Made by a program: the position numbers and the translations under genes | DNA from: Apricaphanius iberus | Taxonomy: Eukaryota; Chordata; Actinopteri; Cyprinodontiformes; Aphaniidae | NCBI GenBank assembly: GCA_028564705.1 | Contig: JAPXFQ010000132.1 | Location: forward strand, 434,001-498,000 | Reading direction: 5' to 3' | Length of the DNA: 64,000 nucleotides | Notes under the pieces: generated by a model | Database searches by the model: none | What the model saw: only the letters and a program-made list of their open reading frames with translations | What the model was told of the DNA's origin: nothing | Shown: positions 12,141-24,344 of the stretch, in pieces | How positions within the stretch are numbered: position 1 is the stretch's first letter | How the letters are laid out: each line of letters starts with the position of its first letter

Positions 12141-13590
12141 AAAGCCTTTTATTCCAAAATACATGGGTGAACACTTTTCAATGACAATGTCATTGGTGTT
12201 TGATGTCTTTAACACTGCTCTTCATTAGCTCCAAATGTCTTGTTGGCCTTAAATGGCACCTTGTGTCATTCTTTGGTGGTTCATACAAACAGGCTTGAGG
12301 CACCACTAGCTGTGTGTGAATGTCAGGAAAATAGTGGTCTACGCATACTTCCCACTGCAGGTGCTATATGGATGTGCAATGATTTGGAGAAAGTTAAAGA
12401 TGCCACAGATGAATAAACACTAATTAACCAACAGCATGAGCCAAATCAGACAAATAATGTCCTTACTTGTGTCTCTCCACTGCAGCAAATGCACAAATGC
12501 TTCCACTGACTCTACCTAAAGGCAGCCTGTAAGCCCATGGTGTGTTTCTGGTTGGAGATAATTAAAGTCTGTTTACAAGACCCTGCAGCAAAGATATGAC
12601 AGACTCAAACTTTATTATTAATAGTTATGTTACCATCTTCTAGATGTATTCTAGTTTGCTCTGACAGAAATACCTATTGAGATGAATTTGTTAGAGGTGA
12701 GATCTCTACATGAATAAAAGTTATTTCACCGAATCGCTATGAAGCATAATTAAACAGTTCTAAAGTATACAATCACTAATAACAATTTGTGTATAGCATT
12801 TGTAATAATTTTTTTTTTTCCTGTTTTCTCCAAAATGAGCATGTAGGCCAAACCAATCTTATTATCACTATCCCACATTTGTGAGGTTTTCTTGTCCCTG
12901 GGACACTGGGAACTGATTAAACACATCATGTAACATACTGTAGTTTACCTTCAATTAATCTGAATGGCTCAATATGCTTTCTATTAGTTTAACTATTATG
13001 TGACAAATCATGATTTAGCTCAATAAAACCTACCCTATATAAAAAACACCCTCTACATTGTCTAGATGTGAATCAAAGATGTCATATTAGACAATAGTCT
13101 TCAGAACAGAATATTACTAATGCATTCAAGTACCATTATCTAGGTAGGTAGTTTTCATAGTTTTCACATTTGTTCTTCTGAAGGCTCAAGTGAAAAGCTC
13201 CCAAACCTTAGGATAGTAAGAACCATGTCCATGCGATTTGACATGAAAAAAACAGTAAAGTCATGACAGGTCAAACTAGAATGTTAAGATTTTGGACAAT
13301 TTTTAGCAGTACTTATTCTGGTGGGCTCTATTCTGTCATAAGGGTTTTCCAATAGTAACAGTAATGTGGTACCAGTCCCTTTTTTATTGGGGTTCCAAGC
13401 ATGGCAAGTTTAATGAATGAATGAATGGATAAATGGTTTATTTGGCATTATAACCAGTGGTACAATAAAATTGTCTACCAGCACAACCTTCCAAGAGAAA
13501 AAATATACAGACACGACATATTTCACAAGATCAGGAACTGTAAGATCACCATGTACTGTTTAAGCACTCCCTATTGCAGAAGCAAACGAG
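12141..13590. other. No gene seen
   Basis: AT-rich sequence without coding or repeat signals that I can support. Confidence 0.4.
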
Positions 13591-13963
13591 GGGCAAGGCG
13601 AGGTAATTTAATTTGTATAGCACACTTTGAACAGCAGGGTAACTCAAGGTGTTTTCACATGATTCGGTGATAAAAAAAAAAGGAGCAAAATATATGATAT
13701 AAATGCATGTAAAAGTAAAAAAATGAATTAAAATGTAAGGGACTATCTGAAATTTTGCTTGTTTAAGAATCGTTTTTACCTCCTGACACTGCCAGTAATT
13801 TCAGTGAAACATGAAAAGCATAAAAGCATGGAAAGTAAAAACAGCAAATAAGAATAAACAATCAAAATGTATGGTAAGAATAGTAAAATTCACAATTAAG
13901 AATAAAAAAGGAAAAGCATAAAACATGAAAAGCATAAAACGCAGAGAAAGTACAAAATAGCCA
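13591..13963. repeat. Interspersed fish repeat (copy 2), left part
   Basis: Shares 'atttgtatagcacacttt' and 'aactcaaggtg' with the repeat at the start of the window. It is followed by A-rich sequence containing several 'catgaaaagcataaaa' units. It is interrupted at 13,964 by the TTAA-flanked piggyBac derivative and resumes at about 15,166. Confidence 0.55.
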
Positions 13964-13967
13964 TTAA

Positions 13968-15161
13968 CCCCCTACGCACCAGGGGTTTTTCTATAAAATA
14001 TTAAATCTTGATATCACTAGTTCAAAATGTTGTAGCTTTAATACGATTATAGATAAAGGTACACTGTAAATTAGAAAAATCTTCAGTATGATCCAAAGTT
14101 TGTGACACGAGCAAAATCATACATCTAATTTGCATATTATGACGTCATCAGGTGTTGGCACTATTGGATTGCATGACTTTTACAATTTTTTACTTTTTTA
14201 CATTGTTTAAAACTTTTATTTCATCAATAATTTTATTTTTTTATTTAGATTTTTCTATATATGTATTTTCTACATCTATATGTTTCATTTTTTTGGCTTT
14301 TTTTCAAGAACAGGTGGATGTATCTGTTTATTTCCTTTCTTATGTGGCTCCGTTACTCTATTCACTATATAAAATCAACAGAAAGAAAATTTTGGACACA
14401 GAATTTTACAGATCCGTCCCAAAAATAACTAACAGCCTCATCAAATTGTCTGATTCACTGGTGATTCTACTCTTCCTCATCTGTCAAGCAAATCTCGCCA
14501 AAATCATCATCATTCTCATCATCATCCGCACATGCAGCAGGGCAGAGAACTTCACTGCTGTTTACTCGCTTATAAGCGGTCTTTTTTCTCTCCTGTCTTT
14601 GATCGCATCTGCTATTATTTCCACTGATTTTTACATCCCTCCCACCTCTGTCACAATTAGCGTTGTGATGACCACCTTGCTACCCGAACACATACCTTTC
14701 TCTCACCGGGAGAACGTGATGCAGAGCTGGAATATTGCTGCTTTTGGAGCGTCATGGCAAAACAGGACTGGCTGTTGCTGCGGGACATTTTAGTTTCACT
14801 TTCTCCCGGGACAACTGAACAGATCAGAGGTAAATATTTCTCTTCAGAATCTGAATAAGCCAATACTTCCCGCCGGGGAACTCCAGACATCTCGGCCTCA
14901 TAAGTTTTATCTTTCTAAAAGTCGCTTTCTCTATACTGTGACCGCAGCAGCTGCACCTCCCCCACTCGTGGTGCTGACTTAAAGGCCGATTTACTCCAAA
15001 GGTTTCCATGGTAACACACCCAAAAAGGTGATTAAAGGTACACATGTCCGTCATCTCCTGGTGTAAAATAGTAATTAAATTAGTGGCCCTATCTCCAGGT
15101 GTGGCTCATTAAAGTCAGCAATGTTGCTTGTTGAAATATTGCGACTTTGGCGCCTAGAGGG
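13968..15161 (-). mobile_element. Non-autonomous piggyBac element (internal deletion), copy 1
   Basis: TTAA lies at both ends (13,964-13,967 and 15,162-15,165). The termini are inverted: 'CCCCCTACGCACCAGGGG' on the left, and 'CCCTCTAGGCGCCAAAGTCG' read inward from the right. This is the CCC...GCGCC type end of piggyBac elements. The 1.2-kb body keeps an acidic, transposase N-terminal-like reading on the minus strand (Asp/Glu run around 14,480-14,560) but no catalytic domain. The hydrophobic plus-strand ORF at 14,152-14,793 is its shadow. A second copy of the left end is at 48,919. Confidence 0.85.
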
Positions 15162-15165
15162 TTAA

Positions 15166-15720
15166 GGGTCATAATCGTTTACTCTAAGGCAGCTCTAAAA
15201 AAGTTGAGATTTAAGTTTTGATTTAAAGTAGCTTAGCGTTTTAGCAGCTTTGCACTCGTCAGGAGGTTTGTTCGAGATAAAGGGAGCATAGAAACTGAAA
15301 GCTTCTTCTCTATGTTTGGTTCTGACTCAAGTGGTCTGGGGGGTTGGTATAATGACAGCAGGTCTTCAACATATTTTGGAGCTGGGCCATTTAATGACTT
15401 ATAAAGTAGTAGGAGTATTTTGAAGTGTATTCTTTGTGCTAGAGGGGGCCAGTTTACGGACCTTAGATGTGATGTGTTCTACTTTTCTGGTTCTAATGAG
15501 GATGTAAGCAGTAGCATTCTGGTTTAGCTGCAGATTGATTTTTAAGGTAGAGCTGTGAGGACACTGTTGCAGTAATCGAGCCAACCAAAATTAATGGCAT
15601 GGATGGATTTTTCAAGGTCCCATTGGGACATTAGTCCACTAATAAATGTGTGATTGTGGCGTCAGTAGTGAGTCCATTTGAGGGAATGTGGTGGTTGCGG
15701 GGGTAGACTGTCCATCACCA
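15166..15720. repeat. Interspersed fish repeat (copy 2), right part
   Basis: Continues the element broken by the piggyBac insertion: 'agctttgcactcgtcagg', 'gctgggccatttaatgactt', 'gggggccagtttacgg' and similar phrases resemble teleost repeat consensus phrases, in order and orientation. No coding sequence. Confidence 0.5.
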
Positions 15721-16300
15721 TAAGCATCCTCTTGGCGAGCTTACATGTGGGGGCTTAATTGTATAACCGTAAATGGTTTTGGACAAGGAAATAGGTTGTA
15801 TTGTCTTCCTAATGTCTCTCTGGTCTTAATGGCGTCGAATAAGTCCAATCAGGGACAGTTTCCACCAGCCAGGGCTGAAAGTTTCTCCAAGTTCGATTCC
15901 ATTTTACATACGAGTTACATACAGGTTGGCAGTTAAGCATCCAACCCGGGGTGGGTCTGTTCGTGTGACTTATGAGTCTGAGCACTGACAGCTCGGGACA
16001 TCTCCATATGAAGGTCAGATAGTTTGCCAGTTGCTACCGAAAACTCACAAAATTTGCGAAGAACCAAGAATCTCCCTGCTCTAAACAGCAGAAAACTGGT
16101 GACCAGAAATTTGATTACATAAATGTCTTCAAAATCCTTGACAGAGAGCTAGGAGAGATATAACGGTTTCCACTTCCATCAGGAATCCATTGAATACCCA
16201 CTGGGGAATGTAACAACAGGACATGAGGGCTCACAAGAACCCCTGCTTTTATTAGAAAATATTTGAATCATGCTATATAGAGACCAGTTGACCAGTTTCA
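15721..16300. other. No gene seen
   Basis: No ORF of note and no clear repeat. Confidence 0.35.
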
Positions 16301-16405
16301 CAGATTTGATGGACTGGCGACCTGTACCCCCCTCTCGCCCGTTGACAGTAGGGGACAGCCCCCCTGCGACCCCTTGAGGATTAAGCGGTTCAGAATTTGG
16401 ATGGA
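16301..16405 (+). repeat. Short SINE/LINE tail fragment
   Basis: Contains 'gactggcgacctgtacccc' and 'aagcggttcagaatttggat', recognisable as part of a fish repeat that usually ends in a 'ggatgga' tail. Confidence 0.5.
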
Positions 16406-16832
16406 ATTTTTTCTTTCAAGTAACAAACAGATTTTGAAGATGATTGTTATTGTTAACTTGTTAGTGTCCATCATGGTTCAGGGATCGTCAGTGTCATCTT
16501 CTTGCCCAAGCTAAAATGCTCCTTTGACAGAGCGGTTGTATTCCTTTTTGTAAAACATATGTCTGACTGTATAGGAATGCTTTACGATCTATATAGGAAG
16601 CCATCCATAGCAGGTTGTCCAGTAAACCAGTCAACTATTCATGAAACTTCAACATTTGTGCCTGCTGTGTTGTTACCAGCTCTTCCTACAATCCATTGTC
16701 TGTCCTTATGACCCTCAATAACATTGGGTGCATGGCATAGCAAAAATATTCTTTTTGGTCAAATCCTGGATTGGAAGGTTCCGGTTCATAATATTCTGTA
16801 CAAGGATATATTTACATTACTACTATTACTAA

Positions 16833-16970
16833 CAGGGCTGCACAGTAGCACAGTTGGTAGCACTGCTGCCTTGCAGTAAGAAGGTCCTGGGTTTGCATCA
16901 TGGCCGGGTGTCTTTCTCCCTGTGCATGCATGGGCTCCCTATGGATACTCTGGCTTACTCGAAATTATGC
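16833..16970 (+). repeat. tRNA-derived SINE fragment
   Basis: Begins 'gggctgcacagtagcacagt tggtagcactgctgccttgc' with an A-box-like 'tagcacagttggtagc' and a decayed B-box ('ggtttgcatca'). It continues into 'tctccctgtgcatgcatggg'. A related, better preserved head is in antisense at 29,866-29,940. Confidence 0.65.
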
Positions 16971-19900
16971 CTTAGGTGTGTGTGTGCATGGTTTTCTGTT
17001 CTGTTGACAAGATCTCCAGCTTCGCCCGTCCCTCCGTTCACCTCAGCACATTAGAAGATTTAATCTTGGAGACTCTTCCCGTTCACTTCCAGCCTCAGCA
17101 AACTCGATGTGGAGGTTCTAGAAAAAGCAGCCGATGATGCCCTCCTTGCAGCTGAGGAACAGATGTCTCCAGCTGAGTGGTTAGATGCTCCCACCAACGT
17201 CGGCTCTGTATGAATACTCCACGCACCACCAATTCTTTCCACCGCCGTCTTACTCCTCCTCCAACTGCTTCCCCAAGAGCTCCTCCCACTCTCCCTGCTT
17301 CAGACAGCCGTCCAGCTATGGCTACATCCGGACCAACCGCCCAACTCCCATCCTACAAGAGCACGCTGCCAAGGCCGTCTGCCTGACTCCAGGGACATCA
17401 CCACAGAAACACGGGCCCTCCTTCCGTGGACCCCCTCCACCCAGCCTGGGAAGGGTTCTTTGTAATTTTTTTTTCTTTCATGCTGTCTGGAATCCACCTT
17501 TAAGGGGGCGGGTCCTGTCACGACTCTCACACCTGATCGTTCTACCTCACGCCCTTATGACCAATCCGGTCCTTTCAGTCAGCGTTATCCTGGTGTTCTC
17601 CCTCCTGCTCATCTTGTCACTCCGTACCTGCCGTCCGCACCATCAGAACCATCATATTACCTTCACCATGTAAAAAAACACCAATACATCATTTGTGTAC
17701 TTACTCTGCTCTGCATTCCACTACACATCCCCTGACACTGCCATGCATATGGGAAGGTAATGAGTCATAACTGTAACCAGAAGAACTGAGAAGCTGAAAC
17801 CAACACACCACATTGTTCATAGGGATCTTGCCTGGAGGTCAAAATGTATTGGCCAAAGAGAAGCTCTGGCATTGCATATTGTATATTATGTGATTATATG
17901 ATGGTTCGAGCAAAAATAGTTAATTTAAGGGTTACCACCTGTACACTTCATAAACTAAAACTTAATGCTTGAATAATACAAACGCTGTTAAAATTCTCTC
18001 CTTTAAAACAAACCACTTCAGCAGACAACAAATTGATTTCCTGCTTGATGGAAACTTAAATTATTCAGTGCTTAATGTTACTGCTGCAAACATTTCTTTA
18101 TTATTAATGATTGAAACTTATCTCTCAATCAAAAAGTTAATATTTAAGCTTCAAAGGTTAATCCCAAAGGTTTAGCTTCCCTACAGCTTAAACTGTTTTT
18201 AAACAGTCTGTGAGAGATTACTAATGTTTCTAAATGGAAACAACCAAATATTTCAAAGTATATGGATACCAGGAGGATAACTGGGCTAGAGTGTCTTAAG
18301 AATATTGTAGTTTACATGTCAGCTGTGTTTCTCTGGAAATTATCATCACAATCAAAAGCTATAAAGCTGACATGGTATCATTAACAGAACAATTTTAATT
18401 AATTTAGATCTGCAAGGAGTATTATTGATAGCAAGTAGGGAGGAAAGACGGGTAAAATGGATGGTAACAAAAATGTCCTAATTTACATCTTAATGAGCTT
18501 GATGTCAAGATAGCAATCACCCATGCACAATGACAATTCATCTGATAGATCTCTGGAAGGTAGGTTTTAAGAATGATTCTTGTTCTTTATCTCCTTCCAT
18601 TTGGTTTTATTATGTTAGTTTATTGTTTGAACATATATACCAAAGGTCTAAAGTACTTCCATATTTTCCTATTAAGAAATCATGCAAAGCCAAAAAAAGA
18701 CAATTTAACTGGCCATCTAATCTCAGTGTCTGTAACAGCCTGCTGACAGCTAAAAGGGAATACGGACTTCTGTTACTTTGCTGTGGCTTTCAGTTACCTT
18801 TAGTATCCCACATTAATAAATGAAGAAACAGAGAAAAGGAAGTAAAAGAAGGGAATGTCACTTTTGGTGAAAATGGGAAAAATACTTTCCAGCATCTGTA
18901 CATGTGGAACATGTAACCTTCCAAGCCAAACAGTGACCTAAATATAGAATCTTAAATTGTCCTAAATACATTTGTTGCGAGTAAACATTGTATTGCATTG
19001 TTTGTTGTAAACTAAAAAAGAAAAACATTCTAAAGTGGGTGGAAAATAAAACAAATAGTTTCAAAAAGTTTTTACCAACAAAAAAGAAGATCTACGGAAT
19101 GGGATATTAGTATTCAAAAACTCTGCATCAGGCATACATTGTGACAACTAGTTTTTTTGAAAACTAGTTCAAGCTCTGTTAGATGTGATGGATGACATCT
19201 ATGACCATCACTTTTTAAGTTTTCAATTGATTTTATGTCAGGGCTTTGTTGGGGTCGTTTGAAAAGCAGGATTTGACAATAAAAGTAAGAAAGGTGTTTT
19301 CTCCCCTAACTTCTTTTCAGCAGTAAATCTACAACCAATCTGCCATTTTTACGAAACAGTTCAAGCCAAGAATAAAGTGCCTTTTTACCTTTTCATGTGT
19401 TTCAAGGAAGAACCAATTCAGGAAGGTGGGTAAACAGACTTATTTTAGTATTGCTAGTTTTACCGACCACTCAAAGCACCTTTGTAGGAGATTGCTTTGT
19501 CCACTTGTGATTTATAAATGGCTGGAGGGAGCTTGGAGGCACCTCATCTTTGCTGGTTTATGATAGAAATGTTTTATGAACAATACCAGTGATCGTTTGA
19601 AAATTATATACTGTAGAGTCACTACAAACTCAATAAAAAGTAGTAAATGTTAACATTTTCAAAAAGGATTTTGCTGAGGTTCACATCACGTATCATTACT
19701 TGTGAGACAAGACAAACCTAAATGTTGGAGAAAAAAAAAATATGTTTAGCCCGTTTCCGGCAAAATGTGTAGCAAAGTAAAAAAATAGGACCTTTTAAGG
19801 GGTTACATATTCTCAATGTGCCCCCCGCACAAACAGAGGGTTAAAAATTGCCTCAGAAATGTACTCTGATTCCTGTGTTCCTGTTGTTAAAACAACAGAT

Positions 19901-21529
19901 GCGTATTCTTTGATTTATTCTGTCCCATTTAAGCTCCAGCGCTCTGTTCTGTGTATTCTGCTGTGCTAACATGATATTTGTGTCCTCAAACACCTTTGTT
20001 TTCCCCCTCATTAGCAGTATTTAGCTCCTTCCATATTTTCATCAAGATCAACATGTCCCTGCTGAGGGAGAGAATGCCCATAATATGATGCAGTCAACAC
20101 AATGTCTCCCAATCTAACCTGGACCCGACCGCCTGATTTAAAACATTTGACCCAATACGAGACCGGGACACTGACATAATACTGTCTATATGTAACTCTT
20201 AAAAAAACATACACTCACTGTATTGTGTCAGTGTTTTAAATGAATGATTAATATTTGTTGTCCCCAGCAATCTTCAAAGCACTCTATAATTTATGGTTAT
20301 TGTCCCCAGCAATTTATAAACAAAACGCGCGCGCTTGGCTTTAAACCAACTAGGGATATTTATAGGCTTAGTTGATATCAGTATTGTTGATTCTGGTCTC
20401 TCTCATCTTCTTTTTGACTCTACACAATAAATTATCTGTGGGTTCAGTCCAATTTGGCCCAATCAAGCAAGCTAAAACCATGTTCATGGTACCAGTTTCA
20501 GGTACTTTTGGCAGTGTGGGCTGGTACCAAGTCCTGCTGGAAAATTACAGCATATCCGTAAAGCTTGTCAGCAGCAAGATGCAGTGCTCTTAAAAGTCCT
20601 GGTTGCTCACTGAGATTGTGGAAATTTCCCTCTGGACTTCAGGCAACCTGGATTTTGCACATCTCCACTCTATCCAGACTCTGGGACCTTAATTTCAACA
20701 TTAATTTAGATTTATTTCATCTGAAAAGAGGACTTTAAACCACTGAGCAACAGCTCAGTTATTTTTCTCCTCAGCCCAGGTAACACGGTCTTGACTTGGT
20801 CTTTGACTGAGGTGCTTCTTGAAGAGAAAATGATGACATTCCTTCCCCATATGTGATTGCCCATGATTAATCTGTGTGCAGCAACTCTTGAATGGATTTT
20901 GCCTGACATTCCTCTCTACTGCAGCAATTCCCATACCATATCATACCTTTTACTTCTATTAAGCTTTGTGTTGATATTCTTAGATACTGTCATGATTAAG
21001 TTTAGTCTTTTGACCCACATGCATAACACACACAGGAGAACAATAGCAGATTTAAAGGGGTGAATAATAGCTGGGATCAGAAGAACCTTCACTCCCTTTC
21101 ACAGGAAAGAGAGGATGGTAAGCCCAGAGGTGAGTACTGATAGAGTTGGATACTTGTGAGTTATATTAAGGAGTTGATCTTTTGTGGAGGTTATCAATGA
21201 CTGTGTTCTAGACATCTGTCCAGTCAGCAGTCTTCCCCATGATTGTGTCCCAAGAATGATTGACTATTCAGAGGAAGAGTATTCAAATAAATTTTAAAGA
21301 GGTCCGGTCAAAGAAAATCTCCTGAGGCCAAGTTCCAGAAGATCACAATTGCTTAGTGTAATATATATTTAAGTAGTTAATCAGTTTTACTCATTATGAT
21401 ATTCTAATTAAAACACTTTTATTGTCACATACTTAAAATGTATGTATCATTTCTTATATATGTAAAGTTCTCTCATTTAATGAATGCAAGTAGTATAACA
21501 TGTCGATAAGAAAATAAATATGGCAACTA
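16971..21529. other. Long stretch without a supported gene
   Basis: A GC-richer stretch at 17,060-17,680 has overlapping ORFs on both strands (up to 162 codons, proline/serine-rich) without recognisable domains. Its 3' part ('cacctgatcgttctacctca' to 'cttcaccatg') resembles the 3' ends of fish retroelements. From 17.7 to 21.5 kb the sequence is AT-rich with only short chance ORFs. Confidence 0.4.
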
Positions 21530-21650
21530 GAGATGCAACTATACCGATATTGGTATTGGGTATGTGAGCCAAAGGCGTTGTAATGTACTATTTCGGTTAA
21601 AGTTAACCGATACCATGAGCAAATACTTAAAATGTGGAAACTCTGCAATC
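21530..21650. repeat. Possible hAT-type MITE fragment
   Basis: The phrase 'agagatgcaactataccgat' with 'ccgatattggtattggg' resembles the ends of a common fish non-autonomous hAT repeat. Short and diverged. Confidence 0.3.
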
Positions 21651-21915
21651 ATTTCACAGAATTGTTTTATTTTTTACTTGAAATAATTTTGTGGTCATTA
21701 TGTACCCATTATGTGTACCCCACAACAAAAACCGGCAAAAAAAGCCCAATCATTTTATTCAAAGCATGCAGTACAGTTATATCCTCAGCTAAAAGCTAGC
21801 ACACATCGCTAACAGAAGCAGAATGTACAATGCTACAACTATCAAAACAATCGCCCGTACGACATATCAACGCACAACATTCATGTCTAAAATAAAGTTT
21901 ACTATCATTTTAGTG

Positions 21916-22235
21916 TTATTTGAAGCGTACCGCTTTGCTTTGTCCGTCGTTTCCATGGAGAGAAGGAACTGACCCCTCAATCAGACGAAGTCTTTCAGCA
22001 AATCCCTCCTGATACAGAACGAGGTTGCTGAAGCACTCGTCCTCGAAGTAATTCGCGCAAATGAGGAGAACTTTCCCCACGGATGTCGGTATATTTCCAC
22101 TAAAAATACAATTTAACCAGGCACTTCTCAGAGGCTCTGATGTTGGGGGTCGATGTAGGGATTTGTGTGGGTTAATAAATACACCCAAAATCTGAACATT
22201 TTGACTTGCTTTCTTGTAACTTCGACATGACTGAC
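21916..22235 (-). pseudogene. THAP-domain fragment of a DNA transposon
   Basis: The minus strand encodes a THAP-type zinc-binding domain in two frames. The first pair of cysteines appears in 'KCSDFGC' (about 22,190-22,215). The conserved tryptophan region is 'LRSAWLNCIFSGNIP'. The second metal-binding site reads 'CANYFEDECFSNL', where the histidine of the usual C-x2-H is a tyrosine. A stop and a frameshift separate the first pair from the rest. THAP domains bind DNA in P and Kolobok transposases and in host genes derived from them. No catalytic domain follows, so this is probably a transposon relic. Confidence 0.65.
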
Positions 22236-22260
22236 CTTGGACTACAAAATCGCTGTGGGG

Positions 22261-23343
22261 GAGAAAAAAATGGCGGCTTCATGAAATTGGTTGCCCGGAA
22301 GTCCATTACCTTATTTGGCAGTTCAACAACAGATGCTGTGACGTAATAGACAAGAAAACGTAATAGCGAACAGAGAAAACTAAACAGACTGAAAAATTTT
22401 ACCAAAAAAGAATGTAAAGATATGAACAGCACCAGAAGAGAATAAATGTAAGTTGTCTGCACTCCTAAACACCCAAAATACACATTTACATGCATTAAGG
22501 GCTAAAAAAGTGGATTTTCCATGATATGTCTCCATTAAAACAAACCTTTTCTGCCAAGCTGTAAATATCTAGGAGTGCGGATTTTTTTTTTCACACCTGT
22601 AAATTAGGTTATATTTACTTTTATTGAAGTCGTATTGTTGCTACACAAAGGATATAATTGAAACTTTATATTTAGGTTTCTTATTTGTTTTATTGCTTGT
22701 GCTGCTGCTTTTATTTTTGATGTTTTAATCTGTTCTCTTGTCTCTTTTTTTAAACAATTTCTGTTTGCCAATATCTTTTGTTTCAATTTAGTGTGGATCC
22801 AAACATTATACAGATCAGCAGGCCTACTTTCTAAAGACCTAATAAAGCTTGATAAATAAAGACTAGAGCCAGAAAGTGGAAAGGTCAGTCCTGAGAGGCT
22901 GTTATTTCATGAAAACATCTGCTTGGAGGTCAACTTTGAACTTACCCAGGTTTACCCATTAAAAGTACTGTTACTTCCTTTAATAAGCATGGATTCATTG
23001 ACAATCTCTCCATCAGTAAATGGCTTTTCGTGTTGACCCCAAATCCAACAGCTCTGAAGGACCACTCATTGCTGAGTAGTGAGGGTGTGGCTTAGGATCC
23101 CGGTGAACTTTTCATAATGGCTTTGAGACTAATATTCTCTATGATCTTACTTCTGATTAGAATGGGTATGTTTGTTCAAGACTGCTATGTCTTGTCTCAT
23201 AATAGCATGTCACACTGCCACTTTTCATAAGTGCCACCAGTGTGTTTATTGCCATCAATGGGAAGAGCAAAGAGAAAGACCCTGACCATTCCTATATATG
23301 TGCTGTAGATTTGCTGTCCACTTAGTTTTTTAAATGCTGTCAT
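22261..23343. other. No gene seen
   Basis: AT-rich with short ORFs only; no repeat with clear ends. Confidence 0.4.
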
Positions 23344-23347
23344 TTAA

Positions 23348-24340
23348 AGTAGAACTGGCATGCAATTCCCCGCAACATTTGGGCCCCTTTTAGCCACACT
23401 CTAAGTACCTTAATACTATATCAAAGGATTGTTTGCCGTAATTCAGCCTTGTTGTAGAATTGCAGGTGTGACGAAGTAGCCCTTCTGTGAGCATTAGCAC
23501 AGAACTACCGGGTTTCGGAAGGCGGGGCCTAGGCTATGCGCTTCTGTTGTCAATGATTCTCCAACGATATTTCGAATATTAACCTATAATATATAATATT
23601 TTTCCCCCAAATAAAAGCATACTAGCACCAATGCTATATAAACAAACTGGGGTATTAGCTGTGAAGCTACTTCTGAATTTTAGCTATGAAGCTAAATGAA
23701 AAGAGAACAACTCAAACAATGCCACAATGTGTACTAACAGCTGAAGGACATTATTGAGGAAATATGCTTACTTGTACAGGGATATTTGCTGGTTCAGGGA
23801 GAGTTGGTATTAATCCTGGTAGAAGTTTTAGACAATCTGTGAATCCACTGCTGTATTGTCCGAAGTTGGAAAAACAGTCGTCCTAGAAATGTTTGCCACA
23901 AACTACCACACGCTTCGGCAGTCGGTCGGGCACATTCCCTGCATACATAAAATCTATCCACAAGCTTTTCAGTGGCTCAGAAGATTGATGTTCTCTTTTG
24001 TACACCCAGGTACAGGGCAGTTTGGATGCGGTCTGGACTCCATGCTGTTGGTTTGTTGTTTGCCTGTTACCGTAGCTCTCCGTGCCACGGAGGGACTTGC
24101 AGGGTGTAGTTCGGGGAAGTGGGTAATTGGCTGGAACTCAACACGTAATATGCCGAAACGTGTTGTCATATGCCGAACTGACAAACAGCCCGTTTCTGAG
24201 TGCTAATTTCATTATTTAGGCAGACATACCCCGGAACAAAGGCAAGACTAATCAGTCATTTTAACCCCTTAGGCAGGCTGGAGGAACTAAAAGATATGAT
24301 CAAAAACATAAAAAAATGCTAATTTCATGCCAGGTCCACT
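23348..24340. mobile_element. TTAA-flanked DNA transposon with distinct termini
   Basis: TTAA lies on both sides (23,344-23,347 and 24,341-24,344). The ends are inverted repeats: 'AGTAGAACTGGCATGCAATT' on the left and 'AGTGGACCTGGCATGAAATT' read inward from the right. About 1 kb long. A minus-strand frame at 23,969-24,184 contains 'CPVPGCTKENINLLSH', reminiscent of a small zinc-binding segment, but no transposase domain is visible. It is a different family from the other TTAA elements in the window. Confidence 0.75.
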
Positions 24341-24344
24341 TTAA

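Noticed and set aside
14152..14793. 213-codon hydrophobic ORF on the plus strand
   Set aside because: It lies inside the TTAA-flanked piggyBac derivative and is the antisense shadow of an AT-rich, acidic transposase N-terminal region. Composition is low-complexity and it has no domain.
17185..17673. 162-codon proline/serine-rich ORF
   Set aside because: Overlaps ORFs of similar quality on both strands, has no recognisable domain, and its 3' part looks like a retroelement tail.
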